Assembly (NCBI RefSeq): GCF_004310285.1
Contig: NZ_SISF01000034.1
Location: 77,890-141,889 of the forward strand
Reading direction: 5' to 3'
DNA: 64,000 nt
DNA from: Agrobacterium cavarae
GTDB taxonomy: Bacteria; Pseudomonadota; Alphaproteobacteria; Rhizobiales; Rhizobiaceae
In this document: piece after piece, positions 16,086-25,468 of the stretch
How positions within the stretch are numbered: position 1 is the first letter of the stretch
Layout: every line of letters starts with the position of its first letter
Position numbers and translations under genes: made by a program
Notes under the pieces: generated by a model
Database searches by the model: none
What the model was told of the DNA's origin: nothing
What the model saw: only the letters and a program-made list of their open reading frames with translations

Positions 16086-16919
16086 ATGGCCAGAACCTAC
16101 CCCTTCCATCAGGTCGATGTCTTTTCCGCCAAGCCCCTGAAGGGCAATCCGCTTGCCGTGGTCTGCGATGCCGATGACTGGTCGGATGGGGAGATGGCGG
16201 CTTTTGCCAACTGGACCAATCTCAGCGAGACGACCTTTCTGATGAAGCCGACGGTTGAGGGTGCGGACTACCGTGTGCGGATTTTTACGCCGGTGGGCGA
16301 GTTGCCCTTTGCCGGTCATCCCACACTCGGCACCTGCCGTGTCTATCGCTCGCATTCCGGGCAGACCGGCAAAGACGAGATCGTGCAGCAATGCGAGGCA
16401 GGTCTGATCAAGATTAGGATCACCGGCGAAAGGCTTGCTTTTGCGGCTCCGCCGTTGCGGAAGTTCGGCGCGGTCGATCCAACATCTATTTCGCAGGTCG
16501 CAGCGGCACTGGGGCTCACGCCTGAGGTGATCCTGGATGCAAGCTGGACGGATAATGGTCCGGGTTGGGTGTCGCTGCTTCTCAGGAGTCGCGCCGATGT
16601 GCTTGCCATCAAGCCGAATTTCTCTGCAATCGGTGGCTTCAAAGTCGGTGTCGTCGCGCGCTGCAAAGCGGAAGACGGGATCGATGCGGACTTCGAAGTG
16701 CGAGCCTTCTTTGAAGGTGGCGAAGATCCGGTGACCGGTAGCCTCAATGCCGGCCTTGCGCAGTGGCTGATCGGCGCCGGTGTGGCGCCTGCTCGCTATA
16801 TCGCCAGCCAAGGGACTGCTCTTGGTCGGGCAGGGCGCGTCAGCGTCGACAAGATCGGCGACGACATCTGGGTCGGCGGGCAGGTGACGACTTTGATCGA
16901 AGGAAAGGTTACGCTTTAA
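16086..16919 (+). CDS. PhzF-family isomerase/epimerase
   Basis: A 277-residue protein of the PhzF family, cofactor-free enzymes with a diaminopimelate-epimerase fold. In PhzF itself the enzyme isomerises a dihydro-hydroxyanthranilate in phenazine synthesis. The general acid/base glutamate is seen as E48 in NLSETTF, with the conserved FPFAGHP-like ELPFAGHPTLG near residue 75 and DPVTGSLNAGLAQWL near 220. No phenazine genes accompany it, so it is one of the many housekeeping homologues (YddE type) of unknown substrate. Confidence 0.88.
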   Translation: MARTYPFHQVDVFSAKPLKGNPLAVVCDADDWSDGEMAAFANWTNLSETTFLMKPTVEGADYRVRIFTPVGELPFAGHPTLGTCRVYRSHSGQTGKDEIVQQCEAGLIKIRITGERLAFAAPPLRKFGAVDPTSISQVAAALGLTPEVILDASWTDNGPGWVSLLLRSRADVLAIKPNFSAIGGFKVGVVARCKAEDGIDADFEVRAFFEGGEDPVTGSLNAGLAQWLIGAGVAPARYIASQGTALGRAGRVSVDKIGDDIWVGGQVTTLIEGKVTL

Positions 16920-17008
16920 CCGCGAATGTGACAGTCAAATCCTGTCTGTCACATACACGTTATGCAGGTGTGTTTTAGCGGTCCCAGCTTCAAACAGGGA
17001 CCGCACTC

Positions 17009-17995
17009 ATGAAAACGCTTCTTTCAGCCTTCACTGCCATCGTGTCGCTCGGTCTTCTCATGGGCAGCGCCAATGCTGCCGATCTGGTGCTCTATACCAG
17101 CCAGCCGAATGAGGATGCACAAGCGACCGTCGATGGCTTCAAGGCCGCCAATCCCGGTATCGATGTCGAGTGGGTGCGCGACGGAACGCCAAAGATCATG
17201 GCGAAGCTTATGGCCGAGATCGAGGCGGGCAATCCGGTTGCCGACGTTCTGCTGATCGCCGATACCGTGACGCTCGAGCGCATGAAGCAGGCCGGACAGC
17301 TGATGGCCTACAAGTCGCCTGAAGCCGTGCATTATGACGCCACGCTGTTCGATGCGGATGGCTATTATTACTCCACCAAGCTCATCACCACCGGCATCAT
17401 GTATAACACGCAAGCCGCTATGAAGCCGACGAGCTGGAAGGATCTTGAGAAGCCGGAAGCCAAGGGCCTCGTGACCATGCCGAGCCCGCTGACCTCTGGT
17501 GCTGCCCTGATCCATGCACAGACGCTGGCGGCCGTGCCCGGCCTTGGCTGGGATTACTACAAGGCGCTGAAGGACAATGGCGCGATTGCTGCTGGTGGCA
17601 ACGGCGCGGTTCTGAAATCCGTCGCTTCCGGCGAGAAGGCTTATGGCGTCGTCGTCGACTACATGCCGATCCGTGAAAAGGCCAAGGGCGCGCCGATCGA
17701 GTTCGTCTTTCCGAGCGAAGGCGTGTCTGCCGTGACCGAGCCGGTCGGCATCCTTGCCCACACCAAGCATGCGGATGCGGCCAAGACGTTCGTGGATTAT
17801 GTGCTGTCGACCAAGGGACAGGAAGGCTTCGTCAAGCTCGGCTATATTCCTGCGCGCAACGATGTTGCCCTGCCAGCCGGCTTCCCCGCTCGCGACCAGA
17901 TCAAGGTGCTGCCGCTGAACCCGGCAGAAGCGCTGAAGAATTCCGAAAAGGACCTCAAGACCTTCTCCGATATCTTCGGCGGCTCCAAGGGCTGA
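17009..17995 (+). CDS. ABC-transporter periplasmic substrate-binding protein
   Basis: A 328-residue exported binding protein. The first 23 residues form a signal peptide ending in ANA before ADLVLYTSQPNE. The mature protein follows the Fe(III)/2-aminoethylphosphonate-type family (FbpA/FutA/PhnS-like), with the pattern VADVLLIADTVTLERMKQAG. The following two genes supply permease and ATPase, so this is a complete importer operon. The paired tyrosines that bind iron in FbpA cannot be assigned by eye. Substrate could be ferric iron, an organophosphonate or another small anion. Confidence 0.85.
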   Translation: MKTLLSAFTAIVSLGLLMGSANAADLVLYTSQPNEDAQATVDGFKAANPGIDVEWVRDGTPKIMAKLMAEIEAGNPVADVLLIADTVTLERMKQAGQLMAYKSPEAVHYDATLFDADGYYYSTKLITTGIMYNTQAAMKPTSWKDLEKPEAKGLVTMPSPLTSGAALIHAQTLAAVPGLGWDYYKALKDNGAIAAGGNGAVLKSVASGEKAYGVVVDYMPIREKAKGAPIEFVFPSEGVSAVTEPVGILAHTKHADAAKTFVDYVLSTKGQEGFVKLGYIPARNDVALPAGFPARDQIKVLPLNPAEALKNSEKDLKTFSDIFGGSKG

Positions 17996-18004
17996 TCCTT
18001 CTCT

Positions 18005-19699
18005 ATGCCAGCCTTTTCAACTCATGGAAGCAGCCAGCCACGCTGGCTGTTTCCTTTTGTCGTCACAGTCGTCTTTATGCTCAGCGCCTTGCCGCTGGGG
18101 CGACTGGCCTATACCGGCATCATCTCGTCACTCAAAGGTGACATGTGGCCGTTGCTGAGCGATCCGGCTTTGTGGCAGGCCGTGGTCAACACGCTCTCCA
18201 CCTCATTCTTTGGCATGCTGATCTCGCTTGCGATTGGTGGCGGTTTTGCGCTGGCGCTGACGCTTTGCAATATTCGCGGCAAGTCTCTGCTGAGCTTCCT
18301 CTTCATGCTGCCGATGATGATCCCGCCGCAGGTGACGGCGCTCTCCTGGATCGGCATGACCGGGCCTTCCAGCACGCTGTTGAAGGCAATCGGTCTGGCG
18401 CCGCCGCTCGGCTCTGCCCAGCCGCTCTATTCGATCTTCGGCATTTCGCTGCTGCTTGGCGTCCAGCACGCGCCGCTCGTCTATCTCTCGTTGCGGTCCG
18501 GATTGCTGGCGCTGCCGCAGGATGGGATCGAGGCGGCGAAGCTCTCGGGCGCTTCCTCCTGGCGGGTGCTCAAGGATATCATCCTGCCGCTCTCCATGCC
18601 GGGGCTGATTGCCGGTGCCGCGATCGCCTTTGTCTCGGGGGTAGGCAACTTCGGCATATCCGCCATTCTCGGCATACCGGCCTCGATCTTCACCCTGCCA
18701 ACGCTGATCTACAGCCGCTTCTCCAGTTTCGGCAGCAGCACCTTTGGCGATATCGCCATGCTGTCCGGTATGATCGCGATCATCTCGGTTCTGGGCCTCG
18801 CGATCCAGGAACGGGCTATGAAGGGGCGCGATTATCGCATCATCGGGCTTTCCGGCAAGGCGGCCACCTTCCAGCTTGGGACATGGCGTCTGATCGTCGA
18901 GACGCTTCTGTGGCTCTCCATGCTCATCATCCTTGTCGCGCCTCTGACGGCGCTGGTCGCAAGTTCGCTCGCTCCGGCCTATGGTGTGCCGTTGACGCTG
19001 AAGACCGCGACGATCCATGCTTACGAGGAAATCCTGTTGCGGCAGGCCGTGACCCGCACGGCCTTCATCAATTCGCTGTTTCTGGCGACAGTCACCTCCC
19101 TGTGTCTCCTGCTGGTGACTGTGCTGACGGCCTATTTCCTTGTGCGTGGCCAAAGCCGGTTCATGTTCCTGCTGTCGGCGCTTGTGGATATTCCCTATGC
19201 GCTGCCGGGCGTGGTCATTTCCGTGTCCTACGTGCTGCTGTTCGCGGCCCCGATCCCACTTGTCGGCATCACGCTCTACGGCACGCTGTGGATCATTCTG
19301 CTGGCCTATTTCTCCTCCTTCTTCGCCGTGAGCCTGAAGCCGATGGTCAGCGCTTTCACCCAGTTCGACCCGGTGCTGGAGGAGGCGGCGAGGCTTTCGG
19401 GGGCCGGTTTCTGGAGACGGATGAAGGATATCATCCTGCCGCTCGTCGGCCCCGCCGCTGGCGCCTCCGTCATTCTGGTCTTTCTGATTGCCTGCAACGA
19501 ATTGACCGTCTCCGCGCTGCTCTGGTCGGCGGGAACGCAGACCCTTGGTGTGGTGATCTATAATCTCGACGATAGCGGCAGTTTCGATCTCGCCTCGGCA
19601 CTCTCCGTGCTGGTGGTGGCGATGGTGATTGTACTGATGCTGCTGCTCGAAGTGCTCGGCCGCAAGCTGCCGAAGGGAGTTGTGCCTTGGCGAAACTGA
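18005..19699 (+). CDS. ABC-transporter permease with duplicated membrane domain
   Basis: A 564-residue inner-membrane protein made of two tandem BPD_transp_1 halves, about 12 helices in all. Each half ends in an EAA loop that docks the ATPase: EAAKLSGASSWRVLKDIILP in the first and EEAARLSGAGFWRRMKDIILP (less its first E) in the second. Such fused permeases are typical of AfuB/SfuB/FbpB ferric importers and some phosphonate importers. It starts 9 bases after the binding-protein gene and overlaps the ATPase gene by 13 bases. Confidence 0.9.
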   Translation: MPAFSTHGSSQPRWLFPFVVTVVFMLSALPLGRLAYTGIISSLKGDMWPLLSDPALWQAVVNTLSTSFFGMLISLAIGGGFALALTLCNIRGKSLLSFLFMLPMMIPPQVTALSWIGMTGPSSTLLKAIGLAPPLGSAQPLYSIFGISLLLGVQHAPLVYLSLRSGLLALPQDGIEAAKLSGASSWRVLKDIILPLSMPGLIAGAAIAFVSGVGNFGISAILGIPASIFTLPTLIYSRFSSFGSSTFGDIAMLSGMIAIISVLGLAIQERAMKGRDYRIIGLSGKAATFQLGTWRLIVETLLWLSMLIILVAPLTALVASSLAPAYGVPLTLKTATIHAYEEILLRQAVTRTAFINSLFLATVTSLCLLLVTVLTAYFLVRGQSRFMFLLSALVDIPYALPGVVISVSYVLLFAAPIPLVGITLYGTLWIILLAYFSSFFAVSLKPMVSAFTQFDPVLEEAARLSGAGFWRRMKDIILPLVGPAAGASVILVFLIACNELTVSALLWSAGTQTLGVVIYNLDDSGSFDLASALSVLVVAMVIVLMLLLEVLGRKLPKGVVPWRN

Positions 19700-20715
19700 T
19701 CCTCAACCGCCTGTCGAAAAGCTTTGGTGGTGGCAAGCCTGCGGTCAATGATGTGTCGATGACGATCCGCGAAGGCGGCTTTCTGGCGCTGCTTGGTCCT
19801 TCCGGCTGCGGCAAAACGACGGTGCTGCGGATGATTGCAGGCTTCGAGCAGCCGAGCGACGGGGCGATCCTTCTGGGTGAGCGGGTGCTGGCGGATGCCG
19901 GCAGCATGGTGCCGCCGGAGCGCCGCAACATGGCGATGGTCTTCCAGTCCTACGCATTATGGCCGCATATGACGGTGGCGGAAAATACCGGCTATCCGCT
20001 GAAGGTGCGTGGCATTTCCGGTGAGCGTTACCGCCGCAAGGTGATGGACGCGCTGGCAACCGTGCGGCTCGACGCTTACGCCGAGCGTCGCCCATCGGAG
20101 CTTTCGGGCGGGCAGCGTCAGCGCGTCGCGCTTGCGCGCTGCCTCGTCACGGAGCCGGATGTGGTGCTTCTGGACGAGCCGCTTGCCAATCTCGACCGGC
20201 ATCTGCGCCAGGAGATGGAAGAAACGTTTCGTGAGTTCCACGCCACCTCCGGCGCGACGATGGTCTATGTGACGCATGATCAGGCCGAAGCCATGGCGCT
20301 TGCGACAGATGTCGCAGTGATGTCGGAAGGCAGGCTGTTGCAGATGGCGCCACCGGCGGAGCTCTATGCACGACCTGAGGGACGTCTCGTCGGCTCGCTG
20401 GTCGGGCAGGGCGCCATTGTCTCGCTTAAGCTCCCGGAAGCTGCGCCGCGGGCGCTGGATTGGGAGATGCTGAAAACAGTTATGCAGGCTGAAGAGGGAA
20501 TATCTCCGCCAAGTGACATTCTAGTCCGCCCGCAGGATGTGCTCCAAGACGCCGAGGGTATCGCCTGCCGGGTGAGCAGCATTCTGTATGAGGGCGAGCG
20601 TTACGCGCTGCGCCTCACGTTACCGGATGGGCAGGCACTGCGTGCCTATTCCCGGGAGCCCGCGGCACTCGGGGCGATCTATCCCGTCGCCATCCGCTCG
20701 GCCTGGCGATTATAA
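19687..20715 (+). CDS. ABC-transporter ATP-binding protein
   Basis: A 342-residue importer ATPase. Walker A GPSGCGKT is at residues 38-45, the Q-loop is FQSYALWPHM, the signature LSGGQRQR is at 139-146, Walker B VVLLDEP is at 159-165, and the switch histidine lies in YVTHDQAEAMAL. A TOBE-like regulatory region occupies the last 100 residues. It starts at a TTG inside the permease gene (13-base overlap), so translation is probably coupled. It completes the operon begun at 17009. Confidence 0.92.
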   Translation: MAKLILNRLSKSFGGGKPAVNDVSMTIREGGFLALLGPSGCGKTTVLRMIAGFEQPSDGAILLGERVLADAGSMVPPERRNMAMVFQSYALWPHMTVAENTGYPLKVRGISGERYRRKVMDALATVRLDAYAERRPSELSGGQRQRVALARCLVTEPDVVLLDEPLANLDRHLRQEMEETFREFHATSGATMVYVTHDQAEAMALATDVAVMSEGRLLQMAPPAELYARPEGRLVGSLVGQGAIVSLKLPEAAPRALDWEMLKTVMQAEEGISPPSDILVRPQDVLQDAEGIACRVSSILYEGERYALRLTLPDGQALRAYSREPAALGAIYPVAIRSAWRL

Positions 20716-20776
20716 TCTGGGTCACTTGGCTTCCAGTCAGAAGCGACTAAGTTGGGCATTCATTCGGGAATGATTC

Positions 20777-21886
20777 ATGTCGCTGCGGCTTGCCACCTTC
20801 AATATCGAGAACCTGATGACCCGGTTCGATTTCACCGGGTTTCGCAACCAGACCCGTCGGGATCGCGCCATGCAGCTCTTCGATGTGCGCGACGAGGCGA
20901 CCTATAATGCGCTGGAAAGTGCGCGCATGCTGGCTTCTACCGATGACACGCGCCAGCTTTCGGCACTCGCCATTGCCGATGCCGACGCGGACATTCTTTG
21001 CCTGCAGGAAGTCGATAACATGGCGGCCTTGCAGGCCTTCGAATATGGCTATCTCTACCGCATGGTCGGCAATGGCTATCGCCACAAATATCTCGTGGAA
21101 GGCAATGACAGCCGTGGCATCGATGTAGCGGTGGTCATGCGTGACGAGACGCTGGATGGCGAGAAGATCGAGCTTGTCGATGTTCGCAGCCATGCAGCAC
21201 TCACCTATCGCAATCTCGACCTGTTCAACGACGAACTGGCGCTGACCAATGCCATTGATGACAAGATCTTCAAGCGCGACTGCCTGGAGCTTGAGCTTAA
21301 GATCGGCGGCAAGCCTTTCTCTCTCTTCGTCACCCACCTGAAATCCATGAGCAATGCCCGCGAGTCCACCGATGCGCGGCTTGGCACCATGCCCATCCGC
21401 GAGGCGGAAGTGCGCGCCATCCGTCGCATCATCGAGAACCGTTTTGGTCTGGATCAGGTGCGCCACAGAGATTTCGCCATCTGCGGCGACATGAACGATT
21501 ATCAGGAGCGGGTCGTCATCGCCGGCAACCGCCGGACAGGCTACAGCTTTACGCCGGTGACGGAAGAGCGCAGCGCGCTCGATCTCCTGACCATGGATGG
21601 CTTTGCCATCAACCCCATGCAGCGCCGCGATGTGATGGATCGCTGGACGCTGTATCACTCCAGAGGCCCGCAGGAGCAGCATCTTTGCCAGCTGGACTAC
21701 ATCCTGCTGTCGCAAGGCCTTGCCGAGCGCAATGCGGCACGCGTGCCGGAAATCATTCGCGGCGGGCAGCCTTACCGCACCGTCTTCCCACCAGGGCAGG
21801 AGGTGGAGCGCTATCCACGCACCGGCTGGGATCGGCCGAAGGCATCGGACCATTGCCCGGTGGTGATGACGCTGGATTTGGGGTGA
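20777..21886 (+). CDS. Endonuclease/exonuclease/phosphatase-family protein
   Basis: A 369-residue protein of the DNase I-like fold, magnesium-dependent enzymes that cleave phosphodiesters or phosphomonoesters. The motif set is present: LRLATFNIENL at the start, LCLQEVDN with the metal glutamate, GIDVAVVMRD, LFVTHLKSM, CGDMNDY and the C-terminal ASDHCPVVMTL. There is no signal peptide, so it acts in the cytoplasm. It follows the ABC importer by 61 bases on the same strand. The substrate (nucleic acid, lipid head group or other ester) is not known. Confidence 0.85.
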   Translation: MSLRLATFNIENLMTRFDFTGFRNQTRRDRAMQLFDVRDEATYNALESARMLASTDDTRQLSALAIADADADILCLQEVDNMAALQAFEYGYLYRMVGNGYRHKYLVEGNDSRGIDVAVVMRDETLDGEKIELVDVRSHAALTYRNLDLFNDELALTNAIDDKIFKRDCLELELKIGGKPFSLFVTHLKSMSNARESTDARLGTMPIREAEVRAIRRIIENRFGLDQVRHRDFAICGDMNDYQERVVIAGNRRTGYSFTPVTEERSALDLLTMDGFAINPMQRRDVMDRWTLYHSRGPQEQHLCQLDYILLSQGLAERNAARVPEIIRGGQPYRTVFPPGQEVERYPRTGWDRPKASDHCPVVMTLDLG

Positions 21887-21934
21887 GGCGATCCGCAGGC
21901 GTTCGCCTTTGGATATTCAGCGATCGGTAAAGGT

Positions 21935-22510
21935 CTAGTCGTCTGAAACACAATTGCCTGGGCCGAAGCCTAAGCGAGCCAGTTTCTCGCGAAGCGCATC
22001 GTCCGTTGCAGTTTCAAGAGACAACAGCCCTGTATAGGGATCGCCGGATTGTTTCATGGCCGACCAGAAAGCCGGCTCAGTCTTCATACCCTGTTGCCGA
22101 AAAAGCTTGATCGCATCTTTGAAACCCTGACCGCCGATGGCAAGAAGCCGCCTTTCGATCTCGAAGTGACGCCAGCCATTTTGGAGCGCAACCGGCTGAG
22201 GGCTTGCGAAGATCTCGAAGTCCCAGCCATGCGCATGAAAGGTTACGATGATTGGTCGGTCCTTGGATATCCACTGCCATATCCGCACGTCGCTCATCGT
22301 GCCGTATGCGTTCTGAACATCCGTCAAAAACGCGTTGGGGTCCGGCGCATGGCAGAGAATGTCGATATCGCTCTTCTCTGTCTCGACGCCAAGAGGCGGC
22401 GTCCCGGCGACCCTGGGGTCATAGGCTCTCAGGGCTTTCAGGACGCCAAGTTGCTGGACGGCGATTTCGAAATGAGGTCGCGTGATCTGCATCATCCCCG
22501 CATCGAACAT
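21935..22510 (-). CDS. DUF4269-family nucleotidyltransferase-like protein
   Basis: A 191-residue protein with GTPPLGVETEKSDIDILCHA near residue 36, the DUF4269 version of a nucleotidyltransferase active-site patch where paired aspartates would hold metal. The following NAYGTMSDVRIWQW and TFHAHGWDFEIFASPQPV are also family features. Its reaction is not known. An internal ATG six codons later is an alternative start. It forms a minus-strand pair with, but is not tightly linked to, the small gene at 22592. Confidence 0.75.
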   Translation of the reverse strand: MFDAGMMQITRPHFEIAVQQLGVLKALRAYDPRVAGTPPLGVETEKSDIDILCHAPDPNAFLTDVQNAYGTMSDVRIWQWISKDRPIIVTFHAHGWDFEIFASPQPVALQNGWRHFEIERRLLAIGGQGFKDAIKLFRQQGMKTEPAFWSAMKQSGDPYTGLLSLETATDDALREKLARLGFGPGNCVSDD

Positions 22511-22591
22511 AACGGCTTATGGATGTCCGGGCCGAAACCGATCATCGAGATCGTCGAGGTTTCAGCCCGAAAGGAGCGAGCCTAAGGCGCT

Positions 22592-22825
22592 TTACACGCC
22601 TTCGAACTTCACCGTCACGCCGCGCTGGCGGAAGTAGGCCTGCATCAACTTCCGCCCGGAGCGGTTGTTGTGCGAAAGCTTGGACGCGTCGAAGGTCGCT
22701 TCCTTCAAGCCCGCGTGCTTCAGCGCCGCCTTCAGGTTGGCGATGTGCAGATCGATATCGGCATTGTCTGCGCGCAGCGATTCGTAAATGCGATCTGTCG
22801 CGTCCGCTACCGTCAATTCGCTCAT
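22592..22825 (-). CDS. Small conserved hypothetical protein
   Basis: A 77-residue basic, soluble protein of unknown function, with the patterns RADNADIDLHIANLKAALK and KLSHNNRSGRKLMQAYFRQR. The two ATGs at 22831 and 22825 share one AGGAG box. It is 1 base from the first and 7 from the second, so the second is chosen. It has no membrane segment or signal, and the even codon use suggests a real gene. Confidence 0.6.
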   Translation of the reverse strand: MSELTVADATDRIYESLRADNADIDLHIANLKAALKHAGLKEATFDASKLSHNNRSGRKLMQAYFRQRGVTVKFEGV

Positions 22826-22985
22826 CGTCATGCTCCTGTTCGTTCCGGCTGATGCTCAGCCTCAGTGCGGTTGTCAGAGCCACACTTTTTCCAGCAGCGC
22901 AAGCTTTTTGCCTGGAGAACCGGTGGAGGCTGTCTGGGTGAAAAGGTTTGTCCGGCCCCATCAATCAAACAGAGCGCTTCCCTTT

Positions 22986-23015
22986 TTGACTGGACGAACA
23001 AATTTCTTCTTTACA
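22986..23015 (+). promoter_or_regulatory. Putative promoter of tRNA-Thr
   Basis: TTGACT (22986-22991) and TTTACA (23010-23015) are 18 bases apart, 36 bases before the tRNA. Confidence 0.5.
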
Positions 23016-23051
23016 TAGAGGGGGAATCTGATAATTCGGCGGCACTGGTTT

Positions 23052-23127
<76 letters not shown>

Positions 23128-23129
23128 GT

Positions 23130-23458
23130 AAAATCAACGGCTTGAAGCCGTTTCCTCCCTAAAACATGTCGCATTGTGTTGCAAAGCAGGTCTCTACGTT
23201 TGCGGGGCTTGTCCGTCTGCCCACGGCTGTCGCACGCAACATGGACTGCGACATGCAACACGAAAATGGATCACCCTGCATTCATTTGCTGTCGTGCGCG
23301 CTCGGCGTAGACACGCTGCAACGCCTTCATTACGGCACCAGTTAAGAGCAGCGCTTGCTTCGACGCTTCGACCTAGCTCACGCCCATCGCCCAGGCGAGG
23401 GATCCTTTCATTGTCTCTTCGTATGCCCTATCGTCACTCATCTCATGAGGGCTGAGTG
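23130..23458. other. Gene-free stretch after tRNA-Thr
   Basis: About 330 bases without a convincing gene, hairpin terminator or repeat. No second copy of the tRNA 3' end is seen downstream, so there is no sign of an attachment site here. Confidence 0.5.
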
Positions 23459-23941
23459 ATGGGCGAATTTCTGGTTTTTCTTGCGGGTTTGCCAAGCATT
23501 GCATTGAGCGCGATTTTCGGCGGCCTCTTTGGACTGGTTGGTGGTCTGCTCGGTGTCATTCTGAAGCGATGGGGGTTTACGAATGCGTGGAGGTACGCGG
23601 CTGGGATTGCGGTTGCGGTTTCTGTCCCCCTGACAAGCAATCTGATCAAACCCGCGATCCAGGACGCCGCTTTAAACGATGGCCTGCCGCGAAAGCTTGA
23701 TGATTTCACCATCCACGAGGCGACGAAAATCATACCCAGTGGTGTCGAGTACCGCTTCAGATTGGTGGGTGCCATCCCGCCCGACTTCAAAGTTTCCGCG
23801 GTGAAGCAAAAGAACCTGCAAGGGCTTTGCCAGATTTGGAAGCCGGATTTAGACGCGGGTCGAGCAACCAAGATTATATATTCTTACACATGGGACGGTG
23901 GCGCCGATGCCTATTCCGTTGTGCCAGGGGATTGCAAATAA
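23459..23941 (+). CDS. Hypothetical membrane-anchored protein
   Basis: A 160-residue protein of unknown function. Residues 4-35 are a glycine-rich hydrophobic helix pair (GGLFGLVGGLLGVIL) and residues 45-60 a second segment. The remaining 100 residues are polar and probably periplasmic, with two cysteines (in GLCQIW and the terminal GDCK) that could form a disulphide. GAGGG lies 8 bases before the ATG. A GTG one codon upstream is the alternative start. Confidence 0.55.
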   Translation: MGEFLVFLAGLPSIALSAIFGGLFGLVGGLLGVILKRWGFTNAWRYAAGIAVAVSVPLTSNLIKPAIQDAALNDGLPRKLDDFTIHEATKIIPSGVEYRFRLVGAIPPDFKVSAVKQKNLQGLCQIWKPDLDAGRATKIIYSYTWDGGADAYSVVPGDCK

Positions 23942-24147
23942 GCGACAGAACCCGAGCCAGAAAGCCATATCTGGCTGACTCGGCATTTTCTCGCAGTGGC
24001 GGTCTGGCGTGGTTTGTTTCCATGCTGCACGTCGTCATCGAGTTAACGCAAGAGACGCTGAACTCTGCAATATCTCGCACGCCTCTGGCCGGATGTTTCA
24101 ATCGCAGGCATAGAATAGGCCTCGCTGTCGTCGCCTGGAGGAAGAGA

Positions 24148-24447
24148 ATGTTCGAAGCCGCTTTCGTGATCGTTTGGGGGCTGATTTACCTGGCCTGCTG
24201 GCTGCTGCCTTTTCAGCTTTCAAAGCGTATCGCTATGCACCGCTATGCGGGATGGCTCCGTTTCCTCGTGATTCTCCTATGTTCGGTTCTGGCGATCGCC
24301 ATTTGTTTTGTCAGCACCATCACCGTATTCGCGTACCATATTGCGCCCGCCGGGACCTTTATGGAAACGCTGTTCGTCGGGATCGGGCTTTCTATCTGGG
24401 CGACCATGCGAGGCAAAAAGCGCGTGCCTGTTGCTGTTTTCGAATGA
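24148..24447 (+). CDS. Small three-helix membrane protein
   Basis: A 99-residue protein with three hydrophobic segments (about residues 3-22, 33-58 and 66-84) and a basic tail (RGKKRVPVAVFE). A strong GGAGGAAGAGA precedes the ATG. The frame remains open upstream to 23827, but that part has poor codon use and no ribosome site. No family is recognised. Confidence 0.6.
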   Translation: MFEAAFVIVWGLIYLACWLLPFQLSKRIAMHRYAGWLRFLVILLCSVLAIAICFVSTITVFAYHIAPAGTFMETLFVGIGLSIWATMRGKKRVPVAVFE

Positions 24448-24761
24448 GCGTCTGCAATTTGGTCCGTCAGACTTCGTCCTTGCGTTGCCGTTCCCATTGC
24501 TCCTGATTTCTTTATTGCCGGGCTTTCCACAATTTTGTCCCTCCTTCGCCTATCATGGTCACGCGCCGGACAAATTTGCGGGTGATGGGCTTCGGCGCGC
24601 CGTTTCAGTTGCTGCGCGCTCTTCCGTGGTTTGGCGTTTTACGTTCAAAACCGCAGGCGAGGGGTGCCGTGGCTGATGAAAATTGCGTATGATCCCGCCA
24701 GCCCTTGTGCGTGGTATCACCCGCAGAGGCGGATTTCGGTAATGCGAGTACAGGTGTTTCG
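24448..24761. other. Gene-free stretch before the DnaJ-domain gene
   Basis: About 310 bases in which no gene, terminator or repeat is convincing. It must contain the promoter of the DnaJ-domain gene, but no clear -35/-10 pair was found. Confidence 0.4.
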
Positions 24762-25364
24762 GTGATCGATCCTTATGTTTTGCTGGGTGTTGAGCGCGAG
24801 GCCGATGAGGCTGCGATCAAGGCTGCCTATCGCAAGGCGGCGAAGAATGCCCATCCGGACAGCGGCGGGGATGCCGACCAGTTCGCCAAGCTGCAACTGG
24901 CCTATGATCTGTTGAAGGACCCGGTGCGCCGCAAGGTGTTCGACGATACCGGCTATGATCCGCAACTGGCCGATCCGAAGGATTTGAAGGGCCTGTTGAT
25001 GCTGGAAACGCTGGTGAACGAGTTCATTCTCGATGAGCGCGAGCCGGGGAGTTTCGATCCTGTCGCCGCCATGCGGCGCAAGCTGACCGACGATATTCTC
25101 AAGAGCCGCTTTCATATTCTCGAGCTAGAACGCCATCGCACCCGCGTGCGCAAGCATATGGACCGGCTTGGCATGAAGCCGGAAACGGATGTGCTGGGCT
25201 CCATGCTGCGCGCGCGCAGCCAGTCACTTGCCGAAGCGATCCGCAATGCCGAGCATCAGATCGAGGTCATCGAACAGGCCTATACGATGCTGGAAGGCTA
25301 TTCCTATGAACTGGAACGGGCAATCTTGGCCGAGCCTGTGCTGAAAGGCGAGGCGGCGGAGTAA
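24762..25364 (+). CDS. DnaJ-domain protein
   Basis: A 200-residue protein with an N-terminal J domain (residues 3-62) that has the essential HPD tripeptide at 31-33, so it should stimulate a DnaK-type ATPase. It lacks the glycine/phenylalanine region and zinc fingers of DnaJ. The C-terminal half is helical and charged (MRRKLTDDILKSRFHILELE) and may form a coiled coil. The GTG at 24762 is chosen because J domains usually begin a few residues before DPYxxLGV. The client is unknown. Confidence 0.8.
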   Translation: MIDPYVLLGVEREADEAAIKAAYRKAAKNAHPDSGGDADQFAKLQLAYDLLKDPVRRKVFDDTGYDPQLADPKDLKGLLMLETLVNEFILDEREPGSFDPVAAMRRKLTDDILKSRFHILELERHRTRVRKHMDRLGMKPETDVLGSMLRARSQSLAEAIRNAEHQIEVIEQAYTMLEGYSYELERAILAEPVLKGEAAE

Positions 25365-25468
25365 CGTCGTTCGCCCAAGCGCAGCGGTGCCATGCCCGGC
25401 CATGTGGATGCCTGCGGTCTGCGATTCATGTTCAGATTTGAACCACGACGGCCTCCGCCGGACGTTCC

